A DNA stretch of 16,228 nucleotides from CAZYWA01 sp964650975 [NCBI: uncultured bacterium] (GCA_964650975.1 CAZYWA010000067.1:5461-21688), one strand, 5' to 3'. Positions 1 to 8,893 are shown, numbered from the stretch's first letter. Numbers and translations are program-made. Notes: generated by a model not told the origin, from the sequence alone.

Positions 1-3000
1 CCGCAGCGGTTCTCGCTCGATCGGCTGGCCGCGCGGCTCGCGGCACCGGAGCTGGCGCGTCGCGGCGCGGCGCCCGGGAGCTCGCTCTCGCTCACCGCGG
101 TGGCGACGCGCGCCGTTTACCGGTTGCTCGAGTGCGGCGCCGCGGGGCGCTTCGCGGAGGTCGCGGGCCGGCCCGGCTTCCCGCACGCGCTGGTGGCGAC
201 ACTCGAGGAGCTGCGGGCGTCGCGGGTCGGGGCGGCGGCACTGCGCGCGATCCCGTCGCCGGGGCCGGACCTCGCCGCGTTCCTCGAGCGCGTCGAGAAC
301 GAGCTGGCGGCGCTCGGTCTCGCGGATCGAGCCACCGTCTATGCCGTCGCCCGCGAGGTCGTGGAGCGAGACGGCGTCCCACCCGCCGGCTTGCCGGTCT
401 TGTTGCTCGATCTCGCGCCCCAGCGCGCGGTGGAGGAAGAGCTGCTCGCGGCGCTGGTGGCGCGTGCCCCCGACGTCTTCGCGACGGCGCTGGCCGGAGA
501 CGGGGCCGTCGCGCGTCTCGAGCGCATCCTGGGTGTGGACGCGAGCACCGGGGATCCCGCGTTCGCGAGCGATACCGAGGCCGCTCGCGCGAGCTCGCTG
601 GCTCGACTGCAGGCGCACCTGTTCGAGGACTCGGCGCCCGAGCCACGCGAGCTCGATGGCAGCGTGTCGCTCGCGTCGTGGCCGGGCGAGGCGCGCGAGT
701 GCGTCGAGATCGCGCGCCGTCTGCGCGTCGAGGCGGCGGCCGGCACGCCGTTCGATCGCATGGCGGTGTTTCTGCGCGCGCCGCATGCCTACCGAGCGCA
801 CCTCGAAGAGGCCTTCCGCCGGGCCGAGGTTCCGGCCTTCTTCGCGCGCGGTGCCACTCGGCCGGAGCCGGCGGGGCGCGCGATGCTCGCGTTGCTCGCG
901 TGCGCGGCCGAGGGTCTCTCGGCGCGCCGGTTCGCGGAGTACCTGTCGCTCGCGCAAGTCCCGGCTCCCGGTCATTCGCCCGACGATTCGTGGGCACCGC
1001 CAGCCCACGACCTCATGCCCGCCGCTCCGCTCGGGGGCGCGAGCGCCGAGGCTGCCGCGAGTGACGACGATCGAGACGAGCCCACGCCCGATCCGGACGC
1101 GGCGGTGGTCGAGGGGACCCTGCGCGCTCCGTGGCGCTGGGAGCGACTCCTGGTCGACGCCGCGGTGATCGGCGGCCTCGACCGCTGGCGGCGCCGCCTC
1201 GACGGTCTGGCCCAGGAGGTCGAGGCGCGCCGCGCGGAGGTGGCGGATGATGACGCGCGCGCCGCGTCCTGGGCACGCACCGCGGCCGATCTCGGCCACC
1301 TGCGCGAGTTCGCGCTGCCGCTGATCGAGCGGCTCGCCGCGTTTCCCGCGGAGGCGACCTGGGAGACCTGGCTCGCGCATCTGCGCGAGCTGGCCGCGGT
1401 GGCGCTGCGCGATCCGTCCTCGGTGCTGACCGTGCTCGCGGAGCTCGATCCGCTGGGGCCGGTCGGGCCGGTGGACCTGGTGATCGTCCAGCACGTGCTC
1501 TCGCCGCGGCTCCACGATCTCACGGTGGCGGCCGACCGGCGGCCGGGCGGAGCGGTGTTCGTGGCTCCCGCGGACATGGCGCGCGGCCTCGCTTTCGACG
1601 TGGTGTTCGTGCCCGGTCTCGCGGAGAAGCTCTTTCCGCCGCGGATTCTCGAGGATCCGCTGCTCCTCGACGAGGCGCGGAAGACGCTCGGCGGAGCGCT
1701 CTCCACGATGGACACGCGGGTCGCGAACGAGCGCCTGGCGCTGCGGGTGGCGGTGGGTGCCGCGCGGAAGCACGTCGCGCTCTCGTGGCCGCGTGTCGAT
1801 CTCGAGAACGCGCGCCCGCGGGTGCCGTCCTTCTACGCGCTGGAAGCGATGCGCGCCGCCGAAGGGCGGCTGCCCGGTTTCGACGAGCTGCGGGCGCGCG
1901 CCGAGTCGAGCCGCGGCGCGCGTCGCGGCTGGCCGGCACCCGAGCGTCCCGAGGAGGCGATCGACGACACCGAGTACGACCTGGCGTTGCTCGCGCGTCT
2001 CAAGGACGCCGATCCAGCGAGCAGCACCGGAGCCGCGAGCTACCTGCTGCAGGCCAACGCGCATCTGGCGCGTGCGCTCCGCGCGCGCGGGCGGCGCTGG
2101 CTCAGGCGCTGGACGCCCGCCGACGGACTCGTCGACCCGCCGGAGGCCAGCACCTCGGAGGTGGCGGCCTTCGGAGAGGCACTGGCCGCGCTGGAACGGC
2201 ACCGCATGGGCGCCCGCGCGTTCTCGCCCACCGCGCTCGAGAACTTCGCGTCGTGCCCGTATCGCTTCCTGTTGCAAGCGATTCACCGGCTCGAGCCGCG
2301 CGAGGAAGCCGAGCCGCTGGAAGTGATCGATCCCTTGACCAAGGGCTCGCTCTTCCACGAAGTGCAGTTCGAGGTGCTGACGGCGCTGCGCGACCGCGGC
2401 CACCTGCCGCTCGACCCCGAGCATCTCGAAGCAGCGATCGAGGTGCTCGACGAGGCGATCGAGCGCGTCGCCTCCGACTACGCGGAGAGGCTGGCGCCGG
2501 CGATTCCCCGTGTGTGGGCGGACGGCGTGATCGCGATCCGCGGCGATCTTCGCGAATGGCTGCGCCGCTCCACGGAAGGCGCCGCCGGCTGGGTGCCGCA
2601 TCGCTTCGAGCTGTCGTTCGGACTGCCGGATCGCGCGCGCGCCACTGCGGACGCGAAGAGCGTCGCCGCGCCGGTGCGGATCCTCGACGGCGCGGCGCTT
2701 TTGCGTGGCTCGATCGACCTGGTCGAGCGCCGCGACGACGGCACCATCCGCGTCACCGATCACAAGACCGGCAAGGCGCGGGTGCCGGCGGGTGCCGTCG
2801 TGAAGGGCGGCCAGGCGCTGCAGCCGGTGCTCTACGCGCTGGTCGCGGAGCAGATCCTCGAAGGGCCGGTCGAGTCCGGACGGCTCTACTACTGCACCGC
2901 CGACGGCGACTTCACCGAGCGCACCATCCCGCTCGATCCGGAGAGCCGAGTGGCGGGCGGCGTCGCGATCGAGGTGATCGGACGCGCGCTCGAAACGGGC

Positions 3001-3141
3001 TTCTTTCCGGCCGCTCCCAGCAAGGGAGCCTGCACCTGGTGCGACTACCGGACGGTGTGCGGGCCCGGCGAGGAGTTCCGGACCTCGCGGAAACCGGCCG
3101 ACCGGCTCGCCGACCTGACGCGGCTCAGGGACCTCGAATGA
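1..3141 (+). CDS. addB: AddB-like PD-(D/E)XK nuclease/helicase subunit (5' partial)
   Basis: The frame is open from base 1, so the gene starts upstream; the GTG at 100 is internal. The 1046 visible residues have the AddB layout: an inactivated-helicase-like body, then a C-terminal RecB-type nuclease. Seen: a segment around 521-545 (GLAFDVVFVPGL then LFPP) typical of the family's helicase part; F741-S-P-T-A-L-E with C752-P-Y-R-F opening the nuclease domain; G903-S-I-D906 and D920-H-K922-T-G as active-site residues; and C1011-x2-C1014-x5-C1020. C752 and these three cysteines form the four-Cys pattern that holds a [4Fe-4S] cluster in AddB and Cas4. By family knowledge the partner is AddA, with which it resects double-strand breaks before RecA loading. 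The Walker A region, if present, lies outside the window. The stop overlaps the addA start (ATGA). It could equally be labelled a generic PD-(D/E)XK nuclease family protein. Confidence 0.9.
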   Translation, partial: PQRFSLDRLAARLAAPELARRGAAPGSSLSLTAVATRAVYRLLECGAAGRFAEVAGRPGFPHALVATLEELRASRVGAAALRAIPSPGPDLAAFLERVENELAALGLADRATVYAVAREVVERDGVPPAGLPVLLLDLAPQRAVEEELLAALVARAPDVFATALAGDGAVARLERILGVDASTGDPAFASDTEAARASSLARLQAHLFEDSAPEPRELDGSVSLASWPGEARECVEIARRLRVEAAAGTPFDRMAVFLRAPHAYRAHLEEAFRRAEVPAFFARGATRPEPAGRAMLALLACAAEGLSARRFAEYLSLAQVPAPGHSPDDSWAPPAHDLMPAAPLGGASAEAAASDDDRDEPTPDPDAAVVEGTLRAPWRWERLLVDAAVIGGLDRWRRRLDGLAQEVEARRAEVADDDARAASWARTAADLGHLREFALPLIERLAAFPAEATWETWLAHLRELAAVALRDPSSVLTVLAELDPLGPVGPVDLVIVQHVLSPRLHDLTVAADRRPGGAVFVAPADMARGLAFDVVFVPGLAEKLFPPRILEDPLLLDEARKTLGGALSTMDTRVANERLALRVAVGAARKHVALSWPRVDLENARPRVPSFYALEAMRAAEGRLPGFDELRARAESSRGARRGWPAPERPEEAIDDTEYDLALLARLKDADPASSTGAASYLLQANAHLARALRARGRRWLRRWTPADGLVDPPEASTSEVAAFGEALAALERHRMGARAFSPTALENFASCPYRFLLQAIHRLEPREEAEPLEVIDPLTKGSLFHEVQFEVLTALRDRGHLPLDPEHLEAAIEVLDEAIERVASDYAERLAPAIPRVWADGVIAIRGDLREWLRRSTEGAAGWVPHRFELSFGLPDRARATADAKSVAAPVRILDGAALLRGSIDLVERRDDGTIRVTDHKTGKARVPAGAVVKGGQALQPVLYALVAEQILEGPVESGRLYYCTADGDFTERTIPLDPESRVAGGVAIEVIGRALETGFFPAAPSKGACTWCDYRTVCGPGEEFRTSRKPADRLADLTRLRDLE

Positions 3142-6100
3142 GCCTCTTCGACGGGATTCCCGACGAGCCGCCGGCGCCGAAGAAGAAGCGCAAGCAGGCG
3201 GACGCGCCCGAACTGCCGAGGGCGCTCGCGCCGGCTGTGTCGAAGGCTTCCGCCTCCCTCTCAACCGCGGCCGCGCGGGCGCAGCCCGAGCTGATCGTGC
3301 ATGCGCCAGACGATCCGCCTCCGCCATCTGCACTCCCACCTGCACCCGAGCCAACCCCGGAGGCAGCGGCACCATCACCAGCGACCAAGGCGCGTCGTCC
3401 GCGGTCTCGCGCATCCTCTGGGGCTCCGCGCGCAACCGCCGCTCCGAAGTCGGAGCTCGCGGACGCGGTGCCTCCCGAGACGGCGATCTCGAACACGGCG
3501 CCTTCCCGCCCGGTGCCATCGAGCACCGTGCTCCCCAACCCGGTCGCCTCGGGCATGATCGTCTCGAACGGCGTGCTCTCCGATCACGACCAGCGCGACC
3601 GGATCCGAAACTCACTCGACGCGACGCTGGTCGTGGAAGCCGCGGCCGGCACCGGCAAGACCAGCGAGCTGGTGCGGCGCATGGTCGCGATCCTCGCCGG
3701 CGGGCGTGCGGAGCTGGATCGCATCGTCGCCGTCACCTTCACCGACGCCGCGGCGGGCGAGCTCAAGCTCCGCTTGCGCGCGGCGATCGAGGACGCGCGC
3801 CTCGATCGCGATCGGCCCGCGGGCGAGCGCGCGATCCTCACCGCGGCGCTTCCCAAGCTCGAGGAAGCGCGGATCGGCACGATCCACTCCTTCTGCGCCG
3901 ACTTGCTGCGCGAGCGTCCGGTCGAGGCGGGCGTCGATCCGCGCTTCGAGGTCGCGGCCGATGACGTCGCCCGGCCGCTCTTCGATCGGGTATTCGCCCG
4001 CTGGTTCGAGGCCCAGCTCGACCGGCCCGGTCCCGCGGTGCGGCGGATCCTGCGGCGCTGGAAGCGCGAGCCCGCGTTCGGCCCGCGCCGCAAGACCGAC
4101 GAAGGTCCGCGCGGCCAGCTTCGCCAGGCGGCGTGGCAGCTGGTCGAGCACCGCGATTTTCCCACTCCTTGGCGCCACTCCGAGGGATTCGAGCGAGACC
4201 CCGAGATCGACGCGCTGATCGACGAGCTCACGGCACTGGCGGAGTTCGCGCCGCGCGCCGATCCCAACGACTGGTTCGGGAAATCGCTGCTCGAGATCGC
4301 CAAGTCGGTGAGCGCCGTGAAGCGCGCCGAGCGGTCGCAGCCACGCGATCACGACCAGCTCGAAGCGTGGCTCGGCGAGCTGGTGCGGCCGCGCAACAAG
4401 TACTGGGGCTGGAAGGGCTTCGGCCGGTCGCGCGACGCGAGCTTCCCGCGCGACGAGCTGCGCCAGCGTCGCGACGCGCTCCACGCGCGGATCAAACAGT
4501 TCGTCGAGAACGCGGGCGCCGACCTGGCGCCGCGGCTGCGCGACGAGCTCTGGCCCGTCGCCGTGGGTTACGAAGCGGCGAAGCAGCGCACCGGCTGCCT
4601 CGACTTCAACGATCTCTTGATCCGCGCCCGCGACCTGGTGCGCGACCACGCCGGAGTCCGCCGCGAGCTGCAACGCCGTTTCACCCATTATTTCGTCGAC
4701 GAGTTCCAGGACACCGATCCGCTGCAGGTGGAGCTCCTGATGCTGCTCGCCGCCGACGATCCCGCGGCCACCGACTGGCGTCGCACGCGCGTGGTGCCGG
4801 GAAAGCTCTTCCTGGTGGGCGACCCCAAGCAATCGATCTACCGCTTCCGCCGCGCCGACGTGGCGCTCTACCGCGAGGTGCAGGAGCGACTGGTGGAGCA
4901 GGGCGCTACGCGCGTCGATCTGAGCGTCAGCTTCCGCGCCGTTCCCGAGATCCAGCAGGCGGTGAACGCGGCGTTCGCGCCGGTCCTGGGTGGCGCGGAC
5001 GAGGCGACGCCGTTTCGCTACGTGGCGCTCGCTCCGTTCCGCGCGAGCACGCCCACGCAGCCGGCGGTGATCGCGCTGCCGGTGCCCGCGCCTTACGGCG
5101 ACTTCCGGAAGATCGTCGACTGGCGGATCGAGGACTCGCTGCCCGACGTCATCGGTGCCTGGATCGAGTGGCTGGTCACCAAGAGCGGCTGGACGGTGAC
5201 CGAGCGCGAGCGGCCCACCGATCGGGTGCCCGTCGAGCCGCGTCACGTGTGCGTGCTCTTCCGCCGTTTCAAGTCGTTCGGCGAGGACCTCACCCGCCCG
5301 TACGTGGAGGCGCTCGAAGGGCGGCAGATCCCGCATCTCCTGGTGGGCGGCAGCTCGTTCCACGATCGCGAGGAGGTCGAGACTCTCCGGAACGCGCTCG
5401 CGGCGGTCGAGCGGCCCGAGGACGAGCTGGCCGTGTTCGCGACGCTGCGCGGCCCGCTGCTGGCGCTCTCGGATGCGGCGCTGCTCTCCTGGCGCGAGCG
5501 AGTCGGGAAGCTCAATCCGTTTCGCCGCGTGCCGGAGAACCTGTCGCCCGCGCTGCTCGAAGTGGCCGAGGGCTTGGCTCTGCTGCGTGAGCTTCACCGC
5601 GTGCGCAACCGGCGCCCGGTGGCCGACACCATCGCGCGCCTGCTCGAAGCCACCCGCGCCCACGCCGCGTTCGCGATCTGGCCCACCGGCGAGCAAGCGC
5701 TCGCCAACGTCGGCCGGTTGATGGATCTCGCGCGGCGTGTCGAGCAGCACGGACTGGTGTCGTTCCGGGGATTCGTGGAGAAGCTCGAAGAGGAAGCGGA
5801 GCGCGGCGAGGTTTCCGAAGCGCCGCTCCTCGAGGAAGGCGTCCAGGGCGTGCGCATCATGACCGTCCACAAGGCCAAGGGGCTGGAGTTTCCGGTGGTG
5901 GTGCTCGCCGACATGACGGCGAAGAAGGCGCCGGAGAACCCGTCACGCTGGACCGATCCGGTGGCGCGCCTCTGCGCGCAGCGGCTCGCCGGCTGCACGC
6001 CGCCCGAGCTGCTCGAGCACCAGCAGGACGAATCGGAGCGCGACCGTCAGGAGGCCGAGCGGGTGCTCTACGTGGCCGCCACCCGTGCGCGCGACGTGCT

Positions 6101-7046
6101 GGTGGTGCCGGCGATCGGCGACGAGCGGCGCGAGGGCTGGCTCGATGCGCTTCATCCTGCCGTGCATCCCGAACCCATGCGCGCGCGGCGGCCGGAGTCG
6201 CGCGCGGCGCCCGGCTGTCCGGAATTCGGCGACGACAGCGTTCCCGGACGGCCCAACGACGTCGAGCCGCCGCGCGCCTCGGTGATGCCCGGGCTGCACG
6301 CTCCGGAAGCGGGCCCTCATCGCGTGGTGTGGTGGGATCCGAGCACGCTGAATCTCGGAGCCCATGCGTCGATCGGGCTCTCGCAGACGCGGATTCTGGA
6401 GGCCGACTCGTCGGGCCGGGCGAGCGCGGCGCTCGCGAGCTTCGGTGCGTGGCGACTCGAACGCGAGGAAACCACCGCGAAAGGCGCGCGGCCCACCCAC
6501 CTGGTGAGCACCGCCACGGAGTGGGGACATACCCACGACGACATCGCGGATGCGCACCTGGTCGAGGTCGCGGGCGAGCCGTGGTCCGGCGATCGGCCGC
6601 GCGGCCCGCGCTTCGGCACGCTGGTGCACGCGGTGCTGTCGGTGATCGATCTCGGTGCCGGGCGCGAGTCGATCGCGGCGCACGCCTTCATCCAGGCGCG
6701 GCTGCTCGGTGCCTCCGACGGCGAGCGCGACGCGGCGGTGAACGTGGCCGAGGCGGCACTCGCCCATCCGCTGCTGAAACGAGCCGCCGCGGCCGGGAAG
6801 AAGCGCGCCACCGATTGCCGGCGTGAGTCGGCCGTGGTGGTGCGTCTCGACGACGGCACGCTGCTCGAGAGCGTCGTCGATCTGGCGTTTCTCGAGAACG
6901 GCACCTGGACGGTGGTCGACTTCAAGACCGACTTCGAGCTCGGCGACGAGAAGCTCAAGGCCTACCGCCAGCAAGTCGCGCTCTACGCGAAGGGCATTAC
7001 GGACGCCACGGGGACGAGCGCGCGAGGATGCGTGTTGCGCGTGTAG
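3138..7046 (+). CDS. addA: AddA-like UvrD-family helicase with C-terminal RecB-type nuclease
   Basis: The 1302-residue protein begins at the ATG that overlaps the addB stop, with AGGGA six bases upstream. The frame is open much further upstream, but that part is only the shadow of addB. SF1 helicase motifs are all visible: Walker A A168-A-A-G-T-G-K174-T, VTFTDAAAGEL (Ia), GTIHSFCADLLRE, D521-E-F-Q-D-T-D (II), LVGDPKQSIYRFR (III), SFRAVPEI (IV), M908-T-V-H-K-A-K-G-L-E-F (V) and L977-Y-V-A-A-T-R-A-R (VI). The C-terminal nuclease has FGTLVHAVL, D1248, D1261-F-K1263-T-D and the Q-V-A-L-Y motif, so it looks catalytically intact. It should be the ATP-driven 3'-5' motor and one nuclease of an AddAB complex. 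Odd: residues 1-150 are a Pro/Ala/Ser-rich, probably disordered extension; a second ATG at residue 140 would nearly remove it. Confidence 0.93.
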   Translation: MSLFDGIPDEPPAPKKKRKQADAPELPRALAPAVSKASASLSTAAARAQPELIVHAPDDPPPPSALPPAPEPTPEAAAPSPATKARRPRSRASSGAPRATAAPKSELADAVPPETAISNTAPSRPVPSSTVLPNPVASGMIVSNGVLSDHDQRDRIRNSLDATLVVEAAAGTGKTSELVRRMVAILAGGRAELDRIVAVTFTDAAAGELKLRLRAAIEDARLDRDRPAGERAILTAALPKLEEARIGTIHSFCADLLRERPVEAGVDPRFEVAADDVARPLFDRVFARWFEAQLDRPGPAVRRILRRWKREPAFGPRRKTDEGPRGQLRQAAWQLVEHRDFPTPWRHSEGFERDPEIDALIDELTALAEFAPRADPNDWFGKSLLEIAKSVSAVKRAERSQPRDHDQLEAWLGELVRPRNKYWGWKGFGRSRDASFPRDELRQRRDALHARIKQFVENAGADLAPRLRDELWPVAVGYEAAKQRTGCLDFNDLLIRARDLVRDHAGVRRELQRRFTHYFVDEFQDTDPLQVELLMLLAADDPAATDWRRTRVVPGKLFLVGDPKQSIYRFRRADVALYREVQERLVEQGATRVDLSVSFRAVPEIQQAVNAAFAPVLGGADEATPFRYVALAPFRASTPTQPAVIALPVPAPYGDFRKIVDWRIEDSLPDVIGAWIEWLVTKSGWTVTERERPTDRVPVEPRHVCVLFRRFKSFGEDLTRPYVEALEGRQIPHLLVGGSSFHDREEVETLRNALAAVERPEDELAVFATLRGPLLALSDAALLSWRERVGKLNPFRRVPENLSPALLEVAEGLALLRELHRVRNRRPVADTIARLLEATRAHAAFAIWPTGEQALANVGRLMDLARRVEQHGLVSFRGFVEKLEEEAERGEVSEAPLLEEGVQGVRIMTVHKAKGLEFPVVVLADMTAKKAPENPSRWTDPVARLCAQRLAGCTPPELLEHQQDESERDRQEAERVLYVAATRARDVLVVPAIGDERREGWLDALHPAVHPEPMRARRPESRAAPGCPEFGDDSVPGRPNDVEPPRASVMPGLHAPEAGPHRVVWWDPSTLNLGAHASIGLSQTRILEADSSGRASAALASFGAWRLEREETTAKGARPTHLVSTATEWGHTHDDIADAHLVEVAGEPWSGDRPRGPRFGTLVHAVLSVIDLGAGRESIAAHAFIQARLLGASDGERDAAVNVAEAALAHPLLKRAAAAGKKRATDCRRESAVVVRLDDGTLLESVVDLAFLENGTWTVVDFKTDFELGDEKLKAYRQQVALYAKGITDATGTSARGCVLRV

Positions 7047-7081
7047 ACGCGTTCGATCGCTTGGCCACAGAGAGACCGGTG

Positions 7082-7100
7082 GCCCTCCAATGGGGAGGGC
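7082..7100 (+). terminator. Hairpin downstream of addA, weak terminator candidate
   Basis: GCCCTCC (7082-7088) pairs perfectly with GGAGGGC (7094-7100) around a 5-nt loop, 36 bases after the addA stop. It overlaps a second possible stem, GGCCAC (7063-7068) with GTGGCC (7079-7084). There is no T-tract, so a classical intrinsic terminator is not shown. The CCCTCC/GGAGGG arms resemble the heads of the neighbouring repeats, so this may be a decayed repeat junction. Confidence 0.35.
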
Positions 7101-7125
7101 ATTCCGGCCGATGGACGCGATCGTG

Positions 7126-7211
7126 CGCTTCGGCTGCGAGGGACCGCAGCCCTCCGACTGGCGTCGCTGCTGTTTCGGAGGGACGCGGTCCCTCGCGTCC
7201 GCAGCGTTCGA
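7126..7211. repeat. BIME-like doublet 1, two REP-like units head to head
   Basis: Minus-strand unit 7126-7156 has stem arms GGCTGCG/CGCAGCC. Plus-strand unit 7176-7206 has arms GGACGCG/CGCGTCC. Both have the hexamer loop GTCCCT (read on the unit's own strand) and a CGGAGGG head. The heads face each other across 19 bases. Bases 7176-7211 are identical, as reverse complement, to 14117-14152 (36 bp). The doublet lies between the converging addA and PARP-finger genes, the usual place for REP elements; it may protect or terminate both transcripts. Confidence 0.8.
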
Positions 7212-7245
7212 ATGTGGTCGATCGACTCACGCGGCGCTGCCGTTT

Positions 7246-7277
7246 GGAGCGCGCGCGGTCCCTCGCGCGCGAGCGCT
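7246..7277 (+). repeat. REP-like unit, CG-stem variant
   Basis: The unit has the same GTCCCT loop (7258-7263), but its arms are the alternating CGCGCGCG on both sides (7250-7257 and 7264-7271), preceded by GGAG. Bases 7249-7275 match 8894-8920 perfectly as an inverted repeat (27 bp). It sits 20 bases beyond the 3' end of the PARP-finger gene. Confidence 0.7.
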
Positions 7278-7296
7278 CGCACGGCCGCAATTCCGT

Positions 7297-7857
7297 TTAC
7301 GAAGGGTCGGACGCGGGCGAAGGCGCGATGGAGGCCGCAGCGCACGCGCGCGTCAGCTCCTCGCGGTCCTCTTCGCTCAGCTTGGGGCTGAAGTGGAGCA
7401 GCGGAGCGAGGATGTCGGCGGTCTCGAAGTAGGCATTCCGGCAGTCGAGGTGGACGAAGCCGCCGGGCGAGAAGACGCCCTGTTCGAAGAACACCAGCCG
7501 GACTCGCCACACGTCGCGGGCGATGAGCTGGTGGCAGAGCCGGCACTTGGCCTGACCGCTGGGCGATCGCTCGGCGCCGTCGATCCGGGTGAGGCGTGGG
7601 AACGTGGTGCTGCCGTTGGCGGCGCGCTCCAGCGCATCGCGATCGGGTACATTCTCCGCGGTCTGTTGCAGTGCCTCGAGGAGCGACGCCGGCCGCTTGT
7701 AGGCGGCGCACAGCGGGTGGAACCAGATCGTCATTTCGCCTTCGCCGAATGAATTCTCGAAGCGCTCGCCGAGCCTGAGCTCGCCGCGCGCGATCGCCTG
7801 TCCGCAGCCGCGGCACTTGGCGCGGCCGGTCGACGCGGGTTCGAGGACGTGAGGCAT
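7297..7857 (-). CDS. Small protein with two tandem PARP-type zinc fingers
   Basis: This 186-residue soluble protein has two matching modules. Finger 1 is C15-x2-C18-x28-H47-x2-C50, inside a context of T-G-R-A-K-C, an I-x-R-G-x-L-R-L segment and W-F-H-P-L-C. Finger 2 is C105-x2-C108-x27-H136-x2-C139, preceded by S-G-Q-A-K-C. The spacing C-x2-C-x(27-30)-H-x2-C and the basic 'GRAKC' start match the PARP-type (zf-PARP) finger, which in human PARP1 and DNA ligase III binds nicks and DNA ends. No ADP-ribosyltransferase or other catalytic domain is present; residues 51-100 are a linker and the C-terminal 40 residues are a short acidic/Ala-rich tail. It is the last gene after Ku and the MerR-TPR gene (25-bp gap). 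No clear Shine-Dalgarno precedes the ATG. Inference: a DNA-break sensor or adaptor for repair. The finger class is seen; the function is not proven, and another treble-clef-like CCHC zinc domain is the main alternative. Confidence 0.8.
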   Translation of the reverse strand: MPHVLEPASTGRAKCRGCGQAIARGELRLGERFENSFGEGEMTIWFHPLCAAYKRPASLLEALQQTAENVPDRDALERAANGSTTFPRLTRIDGAERSPSGQAKCRLCHQLIARDVWRVRLVFFEQGVFSPGGFVHLDCRNAYFETADILAPLLHFSPKLSEEDREELTRACAAASIAPSPASDPS

Positions 7858-7882
7858 GGCGTGGATGCGGAGACCGGTGGCG

Positions 7883-8863
7883 CTATCTGGCTCCGTCCGC
7901 CTCCGCGTAAAGGCGTCGCGCGTTGATCAGGTGCCGCATGGCATCGTTCCGACGGCCGAGGGTTTCGAGGAGCAGGCCCAGGTTGTAGTGGGCGTCGGCG
8001 GAGTTGGGATCGCACGCGATGGCCTGCTCGTAGGCGAGCGCCGCGTCGGAGGCGCGACCTCGATCCTCGAGCAGCACGCCGAGGTTGAAGTGGCACATCG
8101 AGTCGCTGGGTGTACAGCGCACCACCTCGCGGTAGTGCGCCTCGGCCTCGGCGAGATGGCCAGCCTCGTGCTCGAGCCGTCCCAGGTTCAAGTGCGCGTC
8201 GGCGAGGTCGCGATCGAGCTCGACCGCCTGCAGATACGCGTGCCGCGCCTCGACCGGCGAGGTACTCTCGAGCTCGCAGCCGAGACGGAACCACTTCGCG
8301 GCGGCGGCGCGGCGATCGTCCTCTGCGGCGGCCTTGCGACGAACCGCGAGCTCCACCGGCTTCGGCGCGCTGGCGATCTCGCTCGCCTCCGGCGCGGCGG
8401 CGGCGCTCGGGATGGCGTTCCTCGCTGGTTCGGATGTCGCAGGCTCGGGATCTTCGCGTTCGCGGCTTGCGTCCGCTCGTGCCGCCTCTTCCTCGGCGCG
8501 CTCGGCGACCTCGCCGGCCTCGAAGTTGAGCAGGAACTGCCCCGAGTCGGGCTGCCAGCGGGCGCTCCCGTCCCACGCGACCGCGCGGTTACCGTCGGCG
8601 AAGATCTCGATGCTGGTGAGCGGCAACCCCGAGGCAAGCTGACGGCGAAGCGACGACCAGATGCGTCTCAGCCGTCGTGCTGGAACGCCGGCTTCCAGCA
8701 ATCCTTTGGTGGTCTTGAGCAGCAGCAGGTGCTGGAACTCGAATTCCAGCCGGCCGTTGGGGCCGCGCAGCGGGACGATCTCGCCGAGGCGCGCGTAGGT
8801 GCGGATCTGGTCTTCGGTGGTGTCGAGGATCTTGGCCGCGTCCTTCGTGGAGAAGTACTGCAT
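7883..8863 (-). CDS. MerR-type HTH / TPR-repeat protein, putative regulator
   Basis: The 326-residue protein starts with a MerR-like winged helix (about 3-75: F-S-T-K-D-A-A-K-I-L, then Q-I-R-T-Y-A-R-L-G and a P-A-R-R-L-R-R-I stretch). A beta-rich segment follows (about 82-115, ending S-G-Q-F-L-L-N-F), then an Ala/Glu-rich linker (116-185). The end holds four TPR repeats (about 188-322); the conserved L-G positions G228, G262 and G296 are exactly 34 residues apart. There is no ligand-cysteine cluster like that of metal-sensing MerR proteins, so the signal is more likely a protein partner bound by the TPRs. A weak AAGG lies 8 bases before the ATG. The gene sits between ku and the PARP-finger gene on the same strand, so it may be cotranscribed with both. 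Role as regulator of the repair genes is inferred only from position. Confidence 0.85.
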   Translation of the reverse strand: MQYFSTKDAAKILDTTEDQIRTYARLGEIVPLRGPNGRLEFEFQHLLLLKTTKGLLEAGVPARRLRRIWSSLRRQLASGLPLTSIEIFADGNRAVAWDGSARWQPDSGQFLLNFEAGEVAERAEEEAARADASREREDPEPATSEPARNAIPSAAAAPEASEIASAPKPVELAVRRKAAAEDDRRAAAAKWFRLGCELESTSPVEARHAYLQAVELDRDLADAHLNLGRLEHEAGHLAEAEAHYREVVRCTPSDSMCHFNLGVLLEDRGRASDAALAYEQAIACDPNSADAHYNLGLLLETLGRRNDAMRHLINARRLYAEADGAR

Positions 8864-8893
8864 CGCGGCGGCCTTGGTGGCGAATCGATCGAT

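Noticed and set aside
1785-3137. Upstream extension of the addA frame
   Set aside because: This part overlaps addB in another frame, is arginine-rich without motifs, and the ATG at 3138 has a ribosome site and the typical 4-nt overlap.
3177-3197. PKKKRKQ in AddA looks like a eukaryotic nuclear localisation signal
   Set aside because: A short basic patch in a disordered segment of a clearly bacterial gene; most likely chance, at best a nucleic-acid contact.
3391-3415. A weak resemblance to the repeat core inside the addA linker
   Set aside because: The GTCCCT loop and the complementary arms are missing, so it is compositional similarity only.
3612-5870. A 752-codon open frame on the minus strand opposite addA
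   Set aside because: It is the antisense shadow of a high-GC gene: no recognisable domain, while the plus strand shows all helicase motifs in order.
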